Below, one piece after another: positions 22,101 through 30,232 of a stretch of 64,000 nt of DNA (its first letter is position 1; every line of letters starts with the position of its first letter). Source of the DNA: Leclercia sp. S52. Its GTDB lineage: Bacteria; Pseudomonadota; Gammaproteobacteria; Enterobacterales; Enterobacteriaceae. The DNA lies in NCBI RefSeq assembly GCF_039727615.1, contig NZ_CP152474.1, positions 4,278,001 through 4,342,000 of the forward strand, read 5' to 3'. Below the pieces are notes generated by a model. The model saw only the letters and a program-made list of their open reading frames with translations. It made no database searches and was not told the DNA's origin. The position numbers were made by a program, and so were the translations under genes.

Positions 22101-22411
22101 GCCGAAGCAGATCAGAACGTCAGCGAGAAAAGGCTTTTTTGCTGAGCCAGATCCAGCAGCAACGGATTGATCTGTCAGCGAGCACCCGTGACTGGCTGGA
22201 GGTGACCCACGCTTACGATCGTGGCTGGAATACTTTCCTGAGCCTCCGCTCCTGGGCACTGGTGGCGAGCAGCATTATGGCGGTGCGGGCAGTCCGACAT
22301 CCGAATATGCTGATCCGCTGGGCGCGCCGAGGTTTCGGTATCTGGAGCGCCTGGAGGCTGGTGAAATCGACAATTAATCAGCAGCAGCTTCGCAAATACG
22401 ACGCACGCTGA
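22097..22411 (+). CDS. yqjK: YqjK-like protein
   Basis: A 104-residue protein of the YqjK family, function unknown. It is basic, with a helical N-terminus (REKAFLLSQIQQQRIDLSAS), one central hydrophobic segment (SWALVASSIMAVRAV) and a basic tail (RWARRGFGIWSAWRLVKS). The start is GTG at 22097, overlapping the yqjE stop in a GTGA arrangement. It is the last gene of the yqjCDEK cluster and is followed by a strong terminator. Confidence 0.88.
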   Translation: MSRSRSERQREKAFLLSQIQQQRIDLSASTRDWLEVTHAYDRGWNTFLSLRSWALVASSIMAVRAVRHPNMLIRWARRGFGIWSAWRLVKSTINQQQLRKYDAR

Positions 22412-22432
22412 CGTTACCCTCTGCCTCACCCG

Positions 22433-22467
22433 GTAAAGCGCCTTCTGGCGCTTTACTTTTTTTGTGC
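22433..22467 (+). terminator. Terminator after yqjK
   Basis: Perfect 10-bp stem GTAAAGCGCC / GGCGCTTTAC with a TTCT loop and a T7 tail. Confidence 0.93.
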
Positions 22468-22633
22468 CGCCTCGCCTTGCTCAATATCTTTGAAAAAGAT
22501 TGACAGTTTTCCTTGCTAACATTCGCCATTCACCCCGTTTATGATTCTCTCCATCGACAGCGAGACCGCGGCATCCGCGCGATTTTGCACACTAAATAGT
22601 ATTTACAGCCCAAGTGGTTCCCTGGAGAGTAAG

Positions 22634-23026
22634 ATGAAAAAATTAGAAGATGTTGGTGTACTGGTTGCGCGTATCCTGATGCCAATCCTGTTTATTACTG
22701 CAGGCTGGGGCAAAATCGGTGGCTACGCCGGTACGCAACAGTATATGGAAGCGATGGGCGTTCCGGGGTTCCTGCTGCCGCTGACCATTCTGCTTGAGTT
22801 TGGCGGCGGTCTGGCGATTCTGTTCGGTTTCCTGACCCGTACCACGGCGCTGTTCACCGCAGGCTTCACCCTGCTGACCGCATTCCTGTTCCACAGCAAC
22901 TTCGCGGAAGGCGTGAACTCTCTGATGTTCATGAAAAACCTGACCATCGCAGGCGGTTTCCTGCTGCTGGCCATCACCGGCCCGGGTGCATACAGCATCG
23001 ACCGCGTTCTGAATAAGAAGTGGTAA
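22634..23026 (+). CDS. yqjF: DoxX-family membrane protein YqjF
   Basis: A DoxX-family inner-membrane protein of 130 residues with four membrane spans. Conserved segments are ARILMPILFITAGWGKIGGY, FGGGLAILFGFLTR and FHSNF. DoxX-like proteins are loosely tied to quinone or thiol redox stress; in E. coli yqjF has been linked to quinone-responsive control by the YhaJ regulator. AGAG lies upstream of the ATG; an upstream in-frame ATG at 22541 would add 31 non-conserved residues. A terminator separates it from yqjG. Confidence 0.91.
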   Translation: MKKLEDVGVLVARILMPILFITAGWGKIGGYAGTQQYMEAMGVPGFLLPLTILLEFGGGLAILFGFLTRTTALFTAGFTLLTAFLFHSNFAEGVNSLMFMKNLTIAGGFLLLAITGPGAYSIDRVLNKKW

Positions 23027-23044
23027 GCACGCTATACTGAATCA

Positions 23045-23075
23045 AAAAGCGAGGAGATATCTCCTCGCTTTTGCT
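23045..23075 (+). terminator. Terminator after yqjF
   Basis: AAGCGAGGAG / CTCCTCGCTT perfect palindrome with little or no loop (ATAT), followed by TTGCT; flanking A and T tracts make it potentially bidirectional. Confidence 0.8.
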
Positions 23076-23091
23076 ATCTAAGGAGGAAAAG

Positions 23092-24078
23092 ATGGGACAA
23101 CTCGTAGACGGCGTCTGGCAGGATACCTGGTATGACACCAAATCCACCGGGGGACGCTTTAAGCGCTCCGCTTCAGCCTTCCGTAACTGGCTCACCGCCG
23201 ACGGCGCGCCTGGCCCGAGCGGCGAAGGTGGCTTTGCGGCAGAGAAAGATCGTTATCACCTCTATGTCTCCCTTGCCTGCCCGTGGGCACACCGCACCTT
23301 AATCGTCCGCGCCCTGAAGGGGCTTGAGTCGCTGATCCCCGTCTCGGTGGTACATCCGTTGATGCTGGAGAACGGCTGGACCTTCGGCAATGATTTCCCG
23401 GCGGCCACCGGCGATTCACTCTATCACCACGATTTTCTCTATCAGCTCTACCTGCGCGCCGATCCGCACTACACCGGTCGGGTCACCGTCCCGGTACTGT
23501 GGGACAAGAAAAATCAGACTATTGTCAGCAATGAATCGGCGGAGATCATCCGCATGTTCAATACCGCATTTGATGCGCACGGCGCCCGCGCGGGGGATTA
23601 TTATCCGCCGGCGCTGCGCGATAAGATTGATGACCTGAATAGCTGGATCTATGACAACGTCAATAACGGCGTCTATAAAGCCGGGTTTGCCACCAGTCAG
23701 GAAGCCTATGACGAAGCCGTGAACAACGTCTTTGCCTCGCTGGAGCGTCTGGAGCAGATCCTGGGCCAGCACCGCTATCTGACCGGCAACCAGCTGACCG
23801 AAGCCGATATCCGCCTGTGGACCACCCTGGTGCGCTTTGACCCGGTTTACGTGACCCACTTTAAGTGCGACAAACGTCGGATCAGCGATTACCTCAATCT
23901 GTACGGTTTCCTGCGCGATATCTATCAGATGCCGGGGATTGCGGAGACGGTCGATTTTGACCACATCCGTAACCACTATTACCGTAGCCATAAAACCATC
24001 AATCCGACGGGTATTATCTCCATTGGCCCGTGGCAGGATCTGACTGAACCGCACGGTCGCGACGCTCGCTTCGACTAA
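23092..24078 (+). CDS. yqjG: Glutathionyl-hydroquinone reductase YqjG
   Basis: YqjG reduces glutathionyl-hydroquinones with glutathione (Xi-class glutathione transferase). At 328 residues it matches E. coli. The thioredoxin-like N-terminal domain has the catalytic Cys in SLACPWAHRT; the all-helical C-terminal domain contains NQLTEADIRLWTTLVRFDPVY. GGAGG precedes the ATG at 23092. It fits the quinone theme of yqjF just upstream, and the LysR gene yhaJ that controls such genes in E. coli is nearby. A hairpin GGGGCGC...GCGCCC (24085-24107) follows. Confidence 0.95.
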   Translation: MGQLVDGVWQDTWYDTKSTGGRFKRSASAFRNWLTADGAPGPSGEGGFAAEKDRYHLYVSLACPWAHRTLIVRALKGLESLIPVSVVHPLMLENGWTFGNDFPAATGDSLYHHDFLYQLYLRADPHYTGRVTVPVLWDKKNQTIVSNESAEIIRMFNTAFDAHGARAGDYYPPALRDKIDDLNSWIYDNVNNGVYKAGFATSQEAYDEAVNNVFASLERLEQILGQHRYLTGNQLTEADIRLWTTLVRFDPVYVTHFKCDKRRISDYLNLYGFLRDIYQMPGIAETVDFDHIRNHYYRSHKTINPTGIISIGPWQDLTEPHGRDARFD

Positions 24079-24186
24079 GCCTCAGGGGCGCTTTTCTGGC
24101 GCCCTTTACCCCCCCTTTTATTCCCGTCTATGCTTTATTTGAACCCTTAGAAAACAAATGATTAATTGCTACTGAGGCCACAACAA

Positions 24187-24552
24187 ATGGACTGGTATCT
24201 GAAAGTACTGCGAAATTATATTGGGTTTAAAGGGCGCGCCCGCCGCAAAGAGTTCTGGATGTTCACCCTGGTGAACTTCATTCTTATCTGCGTGCTGGGG
24301 CTGATCGACAAAATGCTGGGCTGGGAGAGAGCGGGCGGCGAGGGCATTCTCACCACGATATATGGTCTGCTGGTGTTTCTGCCGGGTTGGGCGGTGCTGT
24401 TTCGCCGACTGCATGATACCGATCGGTCAGCGTGGTGGCTGCTGCTGGTGCTGATCCCGGTGCTCGGCTGGATAATTATCGTGATCTTCAACTGCCAGCG
24501 CGGAACGGTGGGTGAAAACCGTTTTGGGCCAGATCCATTGCTGAAAGAGTAA
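24187..24552 (+). CDS. yhaH: DUF805 membrane protein YhaH
   Basis: A 121-residue DUF805 inner-membrane protein, function unknown. It starts MDWYLKVLRNYIGFKGRARRKEFW, a typical DUF805 opening (listed here in two parts: MDWYLKVLRNYIGF then KGRARRKEFW). Three or four membrane spans follow, with the RRLHDTDRSAWW motif between spans. A REP unit lies between it and the convergent yhaJ. Confidence 0.9.
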   Translation: MDWYLKVLRNYIGFKGRARRKEFWMFTLVNFILICVLGLIDKMLGWERAGGEGILTTIYGLLVFLPGWAVLFRRLHDTDRSAWWLLLVLIPVLGWIIIVIFNCQRGTVGENRFGPDPLLKE

Positions 24553-24556
24553 GGAA

Positions 24557-24592
24557 CTGCCCGGCGGCGCTACGCTTGCCGGGCCTACAGGT
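24557..24592. repeat. Single REP unit
   Basis: CTGCCCGGCGGCGCTACGCT followed by TGCCGGGCCTAC, the same unit type as at 7985, located between the convergent yhaH and yhaJ. Confidence 0.8.
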
Positions 24593-25488
24593 TACTTCTG
24601 GGTAAACAGCTTCTGGATCTCGCGCAGACACCAGGATTTGGCTTCGCCCATGCTGTCACGACGCCACGCCATAATGATATCCACTTCACTGGTGTACTCC
24701 GGGCTCACGACCCGCAGGCGCCCTTCGGCAATATCTTTTTCCACGAACGGATACGGCATGGTGGCCACGCCCAGCCCGGCCAGCAGCGCCTGACGCTTAT
24801 CTTCCAGGGTACTGACGGTGAGACGCGGCTGCTTGTCCAGTAGCTGGACGGTTAATACCGGACGCTCGCGGGCGGTATCCGCCACCGCCACGCCGCGGTA
24901 CTTCACGCGGGTGACTTCCGACAGCGGCTCCGGCTCCTGATGGATCGGGTGATCCGGCGCCGCGACGTAGACGTTCAGCACTTTATAGAGTTTGCGGGAG
25001 TTGATCTCGGACGAGGAGCGGAAATGCATGTCCGGCGCGATGACGATATCGGCCCGGCCCTGCTCCAGACGTTCCCACGCCCCGGCGAGCACCTCGGTGA
25101 TGATCGACAGCTGGGTATTGGCTTTATCCGCCAGGCGATCCACCAGCGGATAGAGCGCAGTGGTGGGTACCAGGGCCTCGGTGACCAGCGTCAGGTGCGT
25201 TTCCCAGCCGCGGGCCAGCGCTTCGGCATCGGTGGTCAGTTTATCCGCCGCTTCCAGCAGCACGCGACCGCGCTCCAGCAGCATTCGCCCGACGTTGGTG
25301 AATTTTGTTCGGTGACCGGAGCGGTCAAACAGCACCACATCCAGCTCTTCTTCCAGCTTCTGCATGGTGTAGCTCAGGGCAGATGGCACGCGCCCCAGTT
25401 CATCCGCTGCTGCGGCGAAGCTACCGCGTCGATCGATCGCGTCCATCACCCGCAGTGCTTCAAGGGTCAATGCTCTCTCTTTAGCCAT
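24592..25488 (-). CDS. yhaJ: LysR-family regulator YhaJ
   Basis: YhaJ is a LysR-type activator of 298 residues, same length as in E. coli and nearly identical over the DNA-binding domain (residues 1-65: ALRVMDAIDRRGSFAAAADE, then RVPSALSYTMQKLEEELDV). The C-terminal periplasmic-binding-like domain senses the ligand. In E. coli it responds to quinone-like compounds and activates yqjF and yhaK; both are present here (yhaK divergent, yqjF nearby), which supports the same role. The ATG at 25488 is 104 nt from the yhaK start, with the shared promoter between. Confidence 0.95.
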   Translation of the reverse strand: MAKERALTLEALRVMDAIDRRGSFAAAADELGRVPSALSYTMQKLEEELDVVLFDRSGHRTKFTNVGRMLLERGRVLLEAADKLTTDAEALARGWETHLTLVTEALVPTTALYPLVDRLADKANTQLSIITEVLAGAWERLEQGRADIVIAPDMHFRSSSEINSRKLYKVLNVYVAAPDHPIHQEPEPLSEVTRVKYRGVAVADTARERPVLTVQLLDKQPRLTVSTLEDKRQALLAGLGVATMPYPFVEKDIAEGRLRVVSPEYTSEVDIIMAWRRDSMGEAKSWCLREIQKLFTQK

Positions 25489-25592
25489 GGCGTTCTCATT
25501 CAGGAAATTTGAACATACCGGGCAGAATATCTGGCTAACAATGCAGCGTCCATACCTTTACCATTGTTTTAGTGTAAAGAGAGGTCAGTTTT

Positions 25593-26294
25593 ATGATTAC
25601 GACAAGAACAGCCAAACAGTGCGGACAAGCCGATTTCGGTTGGCTGCAGGCCCGCTACACCTTTTCCTTTGGACACTACTTTGACCCGAAACTGCTGGGC
25701 TATGCCTCTTTGCGCGTACTGAACCAGGAGGTACTCGCACCCGGGGCCTCGTTCCAGCCGCGTACCTATCCGAAAGTGGATATCCTGAACCTGATTCTTG
25801 AAGGCGAAGCAGAGTATCGCGACAGCGAGGGCAACCATGTCCAGGCGAAAGCCGGTGAAGCATTGCTGATAGCCACTCAGCCTGGTATTAGCTATAGCGA
25901 GCATAACCTCAGCAAAGATAAGACGCTGACGCGGATGCAGCTGTGGCTGGATGCCTGCCCGGAGCGTGAAAATCCGCCGCTCCAGAAGATCGATCTGCTG
26001 GAGGGTAAGCAGCAGCTGCTGGCCTCGCCCGATGGCAGCGCAGGTAGCCTGCAGTTACGCCAGCAGGTGTGGGTGCATCATATCGAGCTGAATAAAGGGG
26101 AACGCCTGAGTTTTCAGCTGCACGGTCCGCGCGCCTATCTGCAATCCATTCACGGTACGGTGCATGCGTTAACCCCAGCGGAAGAGCGGGAAGCCTTGAC
26201 CTGCGGAGATGGGGCATTTATTCGCGATGAGGCGAATATCACCCTGGTAGCCGATACGCCTTTGCGGGCGCTGCTGATTGATTTGCCGATCTGA
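25593..26294 (+). CDS. yhaK: Pirin-family protein YhaK
   Basis: A 233-residue pirin-like bicupin. The N-terminal cupin includes SFGHYFDPKLLGYASLRVLN and FQPRTYPKVDILNLILEGEA, where family members carry metal or redox-sensitive sites. Note that this copy has TYPKVDI where many pirins have the His of the HPH motif, as also in YhaK. YhaK of E. coli has been described as sensitive to oxidation. It is divergent from yhaJ and probably activated by it. Confidence 0.92.
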   Translation: MITTRTAKQCGQADFGWLQARYTFSFGHYFDPKLLGYASLRVLNQEVLAPGASFQPRTYPKVDILNLILEGEAEYRDSEGNHVQAKAGEALLIATQPGISYSEHNLSKDKTLTRMQLWLDACPERENPPLQKIDLLEGKQQLLASPDGSAGSLQLRQQVWVHHIELNKGERLSFQLHGPRAYLQSIHGTVHALTPAEEREALTCGDGAFIRDEANITLVADTPLRALLIDLPI

Positions 26295-26296
26295 GT

Positions 26297-26336
26297 CGGT
26301 GCTGCCGGGTTTGCGTACGCTTACCCGGCAAACCCT
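26297..26336. repeat. Decayed REP unit
   Basis: GTGCTGCCGGGTTTGCGTAC followed by GCTTACCCGGCAAACC: a palindrome of the REP type between the convergent yhaK and the Spy/CpxP-like gene. Confidence 0.6.
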
Positions 26337-26343
26337 TAATACC

Positions 26344-26754
26344 TTACTCGCTCATCGCCTGAGCGATTTGTGAGCGGACCTCGGCACGCTGTTCCGGGGT
26401 CAGAACCTGGCTCACATCGAAGTAATATTTCACGCGATAGTAACGCGCCTGCTCTTCAATATGGCTGAACGCCGCCAGCTGTTCTTTGACCGCTTTTTCA
26501 TCCCACTTACCTGACTGGATCACGTTGATCAGAGTGCCATTTTTCACGTTGTCGGTTGGGATCTTAGCGACATCATCTTCCAGCTGCTGGTGCAGAGCCT
26601 TGATCTTCGCGGTCTGCTCACTGCTGAGTTTCAGCTGTTGTACGATCGGATCCTGGGTCGGCGCTGGCGCGGTTGCGACCTCTGCCGCCTGCGCCACACC
26701 CATAACGCCCGTCAGGGCTGCCGTCATCAGCGCGATACGGAAAATCTTTTTCAT
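26344..26754 (-). CDS. Spy/CpxP-like periplasmic protein (LTxxQ motif)
   Basis: A 136-residue exported protein with a signal peptide cut near AQA (residue 23). The mature part is mostly helical and has two LTxxQ-type motifs characteristic of Spy and CpxP chaperones: a degenerate LSSEQ at about 43-47 and a good LTPEQ at about 118-122. CpxP/Spy proteins bind unfolded periplasmic proteins or repress CpxA; which role applies here is unknown. E. coli has the tdc and yha genes between yhaK and rnpB, so this gene is a locus difference. The 160 nt between it and rnpB contain its promoter and the rnpB terminator; no CpxR box was seen. Confidence 0.8.
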   Translation of the reverse strand: MKKIFRIALMTAALTGVMGVAQAAEVATAPAPTQDPIVQQLKLSSEQTAKIKALHQQLEDDVAKIPTDNVKNGTLINVIQSGKWDEKAVKEQLAAFSHIEEQARYYRVKYYFDVSQVLTPEQRAEVRSQIAQAMSE

Positions 26755-26877
26755 CTCACAATCCTTAATTATCTGTCAGGGAAGAACCCGTGGAGTATTT
26801 TTCAATTACGGATGTCGATCTGTGATGAAGTATATAAACAATTTTGTATGTAAGTGCTGGCAGAGAATGCAGAAAGC

Positions 26878-26905
26878 AAAAAACCCCGCCGAGGCGGGGT
26901 TTTTG
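26878..26905 (-). terminator. rnpB terminator
   Basis: Perfect stem ACCCCGCC / GGCGGGGT with a GA loop, flanked by A5 and T5 tracts, 7 nt past the mature 3' end of RNase P RNA. It could also work on the plus strand. Confidence 0.92.
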
Positions 26906-26912
26906 TTTAAAG

Positions 26913-27291
<379 letters not shown>

Positions 27292-27298
27292 GGCGCGC

Positions 27299-27327
27299 AG
27301 TATAGAGGGTTTGCGCCCCGCTGTCAC
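27299..27327 (-). promoter_or_regulatory. rnpB promoter
   Basis: On the minus strand, -35 GTGACA (27327-27322), a 17-bp spacer and -10 TATACT (27304-27299) sit 7 nt before the RNA start at 27291. The -35 box overlaps the stop codon of garK. Confidence 0.85.
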
Positions 27328-28469
27328 CCTTCGGTGAGCATGCCGACCCGTAGGGTGGCGGCAATATTGCGCGAGGCGCGATAAATATTGTCAAACGCGC
27401 CGCGGAACGCCTCTTCGAGGGTGCTGATGCTGGTCAGGACGCTGAACACCGCGTCGATGCCGTACTGGTGCACAATGCCGACATCATTAGTCAGGCTGCC
27501 GGCGATACCGATTACCGGTTTATGATACTTGCTGGCCACGCGCGCCACGCCCACCGGGACTTTGCCGTGAATACTTTGACTGTCCAGACGCCCTTCACCC
27601 GTCACCACCCAGGTGCAGTCATGAATATGCTCTTCAAGATTCAGCGCCTGGGTGACAATTTCGATGCCGCTCTTCAGCTCCGCACCGAGGAACGCCATCA
27701 GCGCGGCGCCCATTCCCCCTGCCGCACCTGCGCCAGGGACATTTTTGACATCAATACGCAGCGCGGTATTAATCACATCAGCGTAGTGGGAAAGATTGTT
27801 GTCGAGTTCGACGATGTTGGCTTCCGTGGCCCCTTTCTGCGGCCCGAAGATGCGGGATGCGCCCTGGTCGCCGATCAGCGGATTGCTCACGTCACAGGCC
27901 ACCCGGATGGCGCAGTGTTTCAGGCGCGGATCGAGGGCCGAAATATCAATATTGTTCAGCGCCATCAGGCTACCGCCGCCGTGGCCGATTTCGGTGCCGT
28001 TGGCATCGGTCAGTTTTGCGCCCAGCGCCTGCACCATCCCGGCGCCGCCGTCGTTGGTGGCGCTGCCGCCAATCCCGATAATGATATTGCGCGCGCCTTT
28101 ATCAAGTGCGGCGAGGATCAGCTCGCCCGTGCCGCGGGAGGTGGTAATCAGCGGGTTGCGCTGGGCAGGAGGCACCAGCACCAGTCCGCTGGCTGCGGCC
28201 ATCTCAATAAACGCCGTCACGCCATCACCGGAGATCCCCCAGCAGGCGTTAACGCTTTCGCCCAGTGGGCCCGTCACCACCGCGTGCTGCATCGTGCCGT
28301 GGGTGGCGGCAATCATCGCTTCAACCGTTCCTTCCCCGCCATCCGCCACGGGAACCGAAACATACTCTGCATCGGGAAAGATCTCCCGAAAGCCTTTTTC
28401 TATCGCCCGCGCTACCTCGGTGGCAGACAGGCTTTCTTTGTAAGAGTCAGGGGCGATTACGATTTTCAT
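27324..28469 (-). CDS. garK: Glycerate 2-kinase GarK
   Basis: GarK phosphorylates D-glycerate to 2-phosphoglycerate, the last step of galactarate/glucarate use. It belongs to the GarK/GlxK glycerate kinase family 1. The 381 residues include the opening KIVIAPDSYKESLSA, VPVADGGEGTVEAM, GIGGSATNDGGAGM and GEGRLDSQS. It is the last gene of the leftward garPLRK operon, 59 nt after garR, and its stop codon lies within the rnpB promoter. A GC-rich hairpin lies in the garR-garK gap. Confidence 0.96.
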   Translation of the reverse strand: MKIVIAPDSYKESLSATEVARAIEKGFREIFPDAEYVSVPVADGGEGTVEAMIAATHGTMQHAVVTGPLGESVNACWGISGDGVTAFIEMAAASGLVLVPPAQRNPLITTSRGTGELILAALDKGARNIIIGIGGSATNDGGAGMVQALGAKLTDANGTEIGHGGGSLMALNNIDISALDPRLKHCAIRVACDVSNPLIGDQGASRIFGPQKGATEANIVELDNNLSHYADVINTALRIDVKNVPGAGAAGGMGAALMAFLGAELKSGIEIVTQALNLEEHIHDCTWVVTGEGRLDSQSIHGKVPVGVARVASKYHKPVIGIAGSLTNDVGIVHQYGIDAVFSVLTSISTLEEAFRGAFDNIYRASRNIAATLRVGMLTEG

Positions 28470-28502
28470 AGTTATAGCCTGTTACCGCTTAAGGCAAAAA
28501 TA

Positions 28503-28523
28503 GCGGGCGCGTTCCCGCGCCCG
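28503..28523. other. GC-rich hairpin in the garR-garK gap
   Basis: GGGCGCG-TTCC-CGCGCCC is a perfect 7-bp palindrome within the operon. On the minus (transcribed) strand it is followed by GCTATTTTT, so it could attenuate garK or protect the garPLR 3' end from decay. On the plus strand it has a TTTTATT tail. Confidence 0.5.
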
Positions 28524-28528
28524 TTTTA

Positions 28529-29419
28529 TTAGCGAGAGACTTCCACTTTCGCCAGTTTTTCGTAATAGCAGGCAATGGCGCTATGGTCGGCCGCTCCCAG
28601 CCCGTCGGCACGCAGGGCCTGCATCATCTCCATCACCGCCGCGGTCAGCGGCAGCTGCGCGCCCACGCCGTGGGAGGTGTCCAGGGCGTTGGCCAGATCC
28701 TTGATGTGCAGATCGATACGGAAGCCAGGCTTGAAGTTACGATCCATCACCATTGGCGCTTTGGCATCCAGCACGGTGCTGCCCGCCAGGCCGCCGCGGA
28801 TCGCCTGATACACCAGATCCGGATTAACGCCGGCTTTGGTCGCCAGGGTCAGGGCTTCGGACATCGCGGCGATGTTCAGGGCCACAATCACCTGGTTTGC
28901 CAGCTTGGTGACGTTACCTGCGCCAATCTCACCGGTATGCACCACGGAGCCGGCCATCGCTTTCAGCAGATCGTAATATTTGTCGAAAATCGCCTTGTCG
29001 CCGCCCACCATCACCGAGAGGGTGCCGTCGATGGCTTTCGGTTCGCCGCCGCTCACCGGCGCATCCAGCATATCGATGCCCTTTGCTTTCAGCGCTTCGC
29101 TGATTTCACGGCTGGCCAGCGGTGCGATGGAGCTCATGTCGATCACCACGGTGCCCGGTTTGGCCCCTTCGATAATGCCGCCTTCGCCCAGCGCTACCTC
29201 TTTCACGTGCGGGGAGTTCGGCAGCATGGTGATAATCACATCGCACTGCTCAGCAATCGCCTTTGCCGTGGTAGCGGTTTCTGCGCCTGCGGCAATCACG
29301 TCGGCAATGGCTTCCGGGTTACGGTCTGCAACCACCAGCGAGTAACCTGCTTTGATGAGGTTTTTACTCATTGGTTTACCCATGATACCCAGGCCAATAA
29401 AACCAACTTTCAGTGTCAT
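28529..29419 (-). CDS. garR: Tartronate semialdehyde reductase GarR
   Basis: GarR reduces tartronate semialdehyde to D-glycerate with NAD(P)H and belongs to the beta-hydroxyacid dehydrogenase family. It has 296 residues (294 in E. coli). The Rossmann motif is GFIGLGIMGKPM (6-17), the substrate-binding segment is DAPVSGGEPKA (about 119-129), and the catalytic lysine lies in GNVTKLANQ (about K172). It sits between garL and garK in the operon. Confidence 0.96.
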   Translation of the reverse strand: MTLKVGFIGLGIMGKPMSKNLIKAGYSLVVADRNPEAIADVIAAGAETATTAKAIAEQCDVIITMLPNSPHVKEVALGEGGIIEGAKPGTVVIDMSSIAPLASREISEALKAKGIDMLDAPVSGGEPKAIDGTLSVMVGGDKAIFDKYYDLLKAMAGSVVHTGEIGAGNVTKLANQVIVALNIAAMSEALTLATKAGVNPDLVYQAIRGGLAGSTVLDAKAPMVMDRNFKPGFRIDLHIKDLANALDTSHGVGAQLPLTAAVMEMMQALRADGLGAADHSAIACYYEKLAKVEVSR

Positions 29420-29446
29420 AACGTTTCTCTCTCTCAGTGGTGGTGA

Positions 29447-30217
29447 TTATTTCTTAAAGGAATCCGCTAATTTCTGCGTTGCGGAGCGGAACACGCCGAG
29501 GTCGCTGCCGACGGCCACAAAGGTCGCGCCCCACTCCAGGTAACGGCGGGCATCGGCTTCAACCGGCGCCAGGATGCCGGACGGCTTACCGTGCGCTTTG
29601 GCGCGGGCAAAAATGTGCTGAATGGCGCGCTGGACTTCCGGGTGATTCGCATTCCCCAGATGACCGAAGGCGGCCGCCAGGTCGCTTGGGCCGACGAAGA
29701 TGCCGTCCACGCCATCAGTGGCGGCGATGTCATCAACGTTGTCCACGCCCTGCTGGCTCTCGATCTGTACCAGGATGGTGATGTTCTTGTTCGACTGGGC
29801 GAGGTAGTCCGGCACGGTGCCGAACATATTGGCGCGATGGGAGACCGACACACCGCGAATGCCTTCCGGCGGATAGCGGGTGGAGGCCACCGCCTGCACC
29901 GCCTCTTCGACGTTTTCCACAAACGGGATCAGGAAGTTGTAGAAGCCGATATCCAGCAGGCGCTTGATGATCACCGGCTCATTGGTCGGGACACGCACCA
30001 CCGGCGCGCTGTGGCTGCCTTTCAGCGCCATCAGCTGCGGGATAAAGGTGGTGACATCGTTCGGCGCATGTTCACCGTCCAGTACCAGCCAGTCAAAACC
30101 TGCCAGCCCCAGCACTTCGGTGCTGATTGGGCTTGCCAGCGCGGACCAGCAGCCGATCTGAATCTGATGCGCCGCGAGGGCCGCTTTGAATTTGTTCGGG
30201 AAAATATCGTTACTCAT
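29447..30217 (-). CDS. garL: 5-keto-4-deoxy-D-glucarate aldolase GarL
   Basis: GarL cleaves 5-keto-4-deoxy-D-glucarate into pyruvate and tartronate semialdehyde. It is a class II, metal-dependent aldolase of the HpcH/HpaI family, 256 residues as in E. coli. Visible motifs are [14 protein letters not shown], the metal-site region [18 protein letters not shown] and [15 protein letters not shown]. It starts 15 nt downstream of garP and precedes garR by 27 nt. Confidence 0.96.
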   Translation of the reverse strand: MSNDIFPNKFKAALAAHQIQIGCWSALASPISTEVLGLAGFDWLVLDGEHAPNDVTTFIPQLMALKGSHSAPVVRVPTNEPVIIKRLLDIGFYNFLIPFVENVEEAVQAVASTRYPPEGIRGVSVSHRANMFGTVPDYLAQSNKNITILVQIESQQGVDNVDDIAATDGVDGIFVGPSDLAAAFGHLGNANHPEVQRAIQHIFARAKAHGKPSGILAPVEADARRYLEWGATFVAVGSDLGVFRSATQKLADSFKK

Positions 30218-30232
30218 CGCTTATACCTTTGC

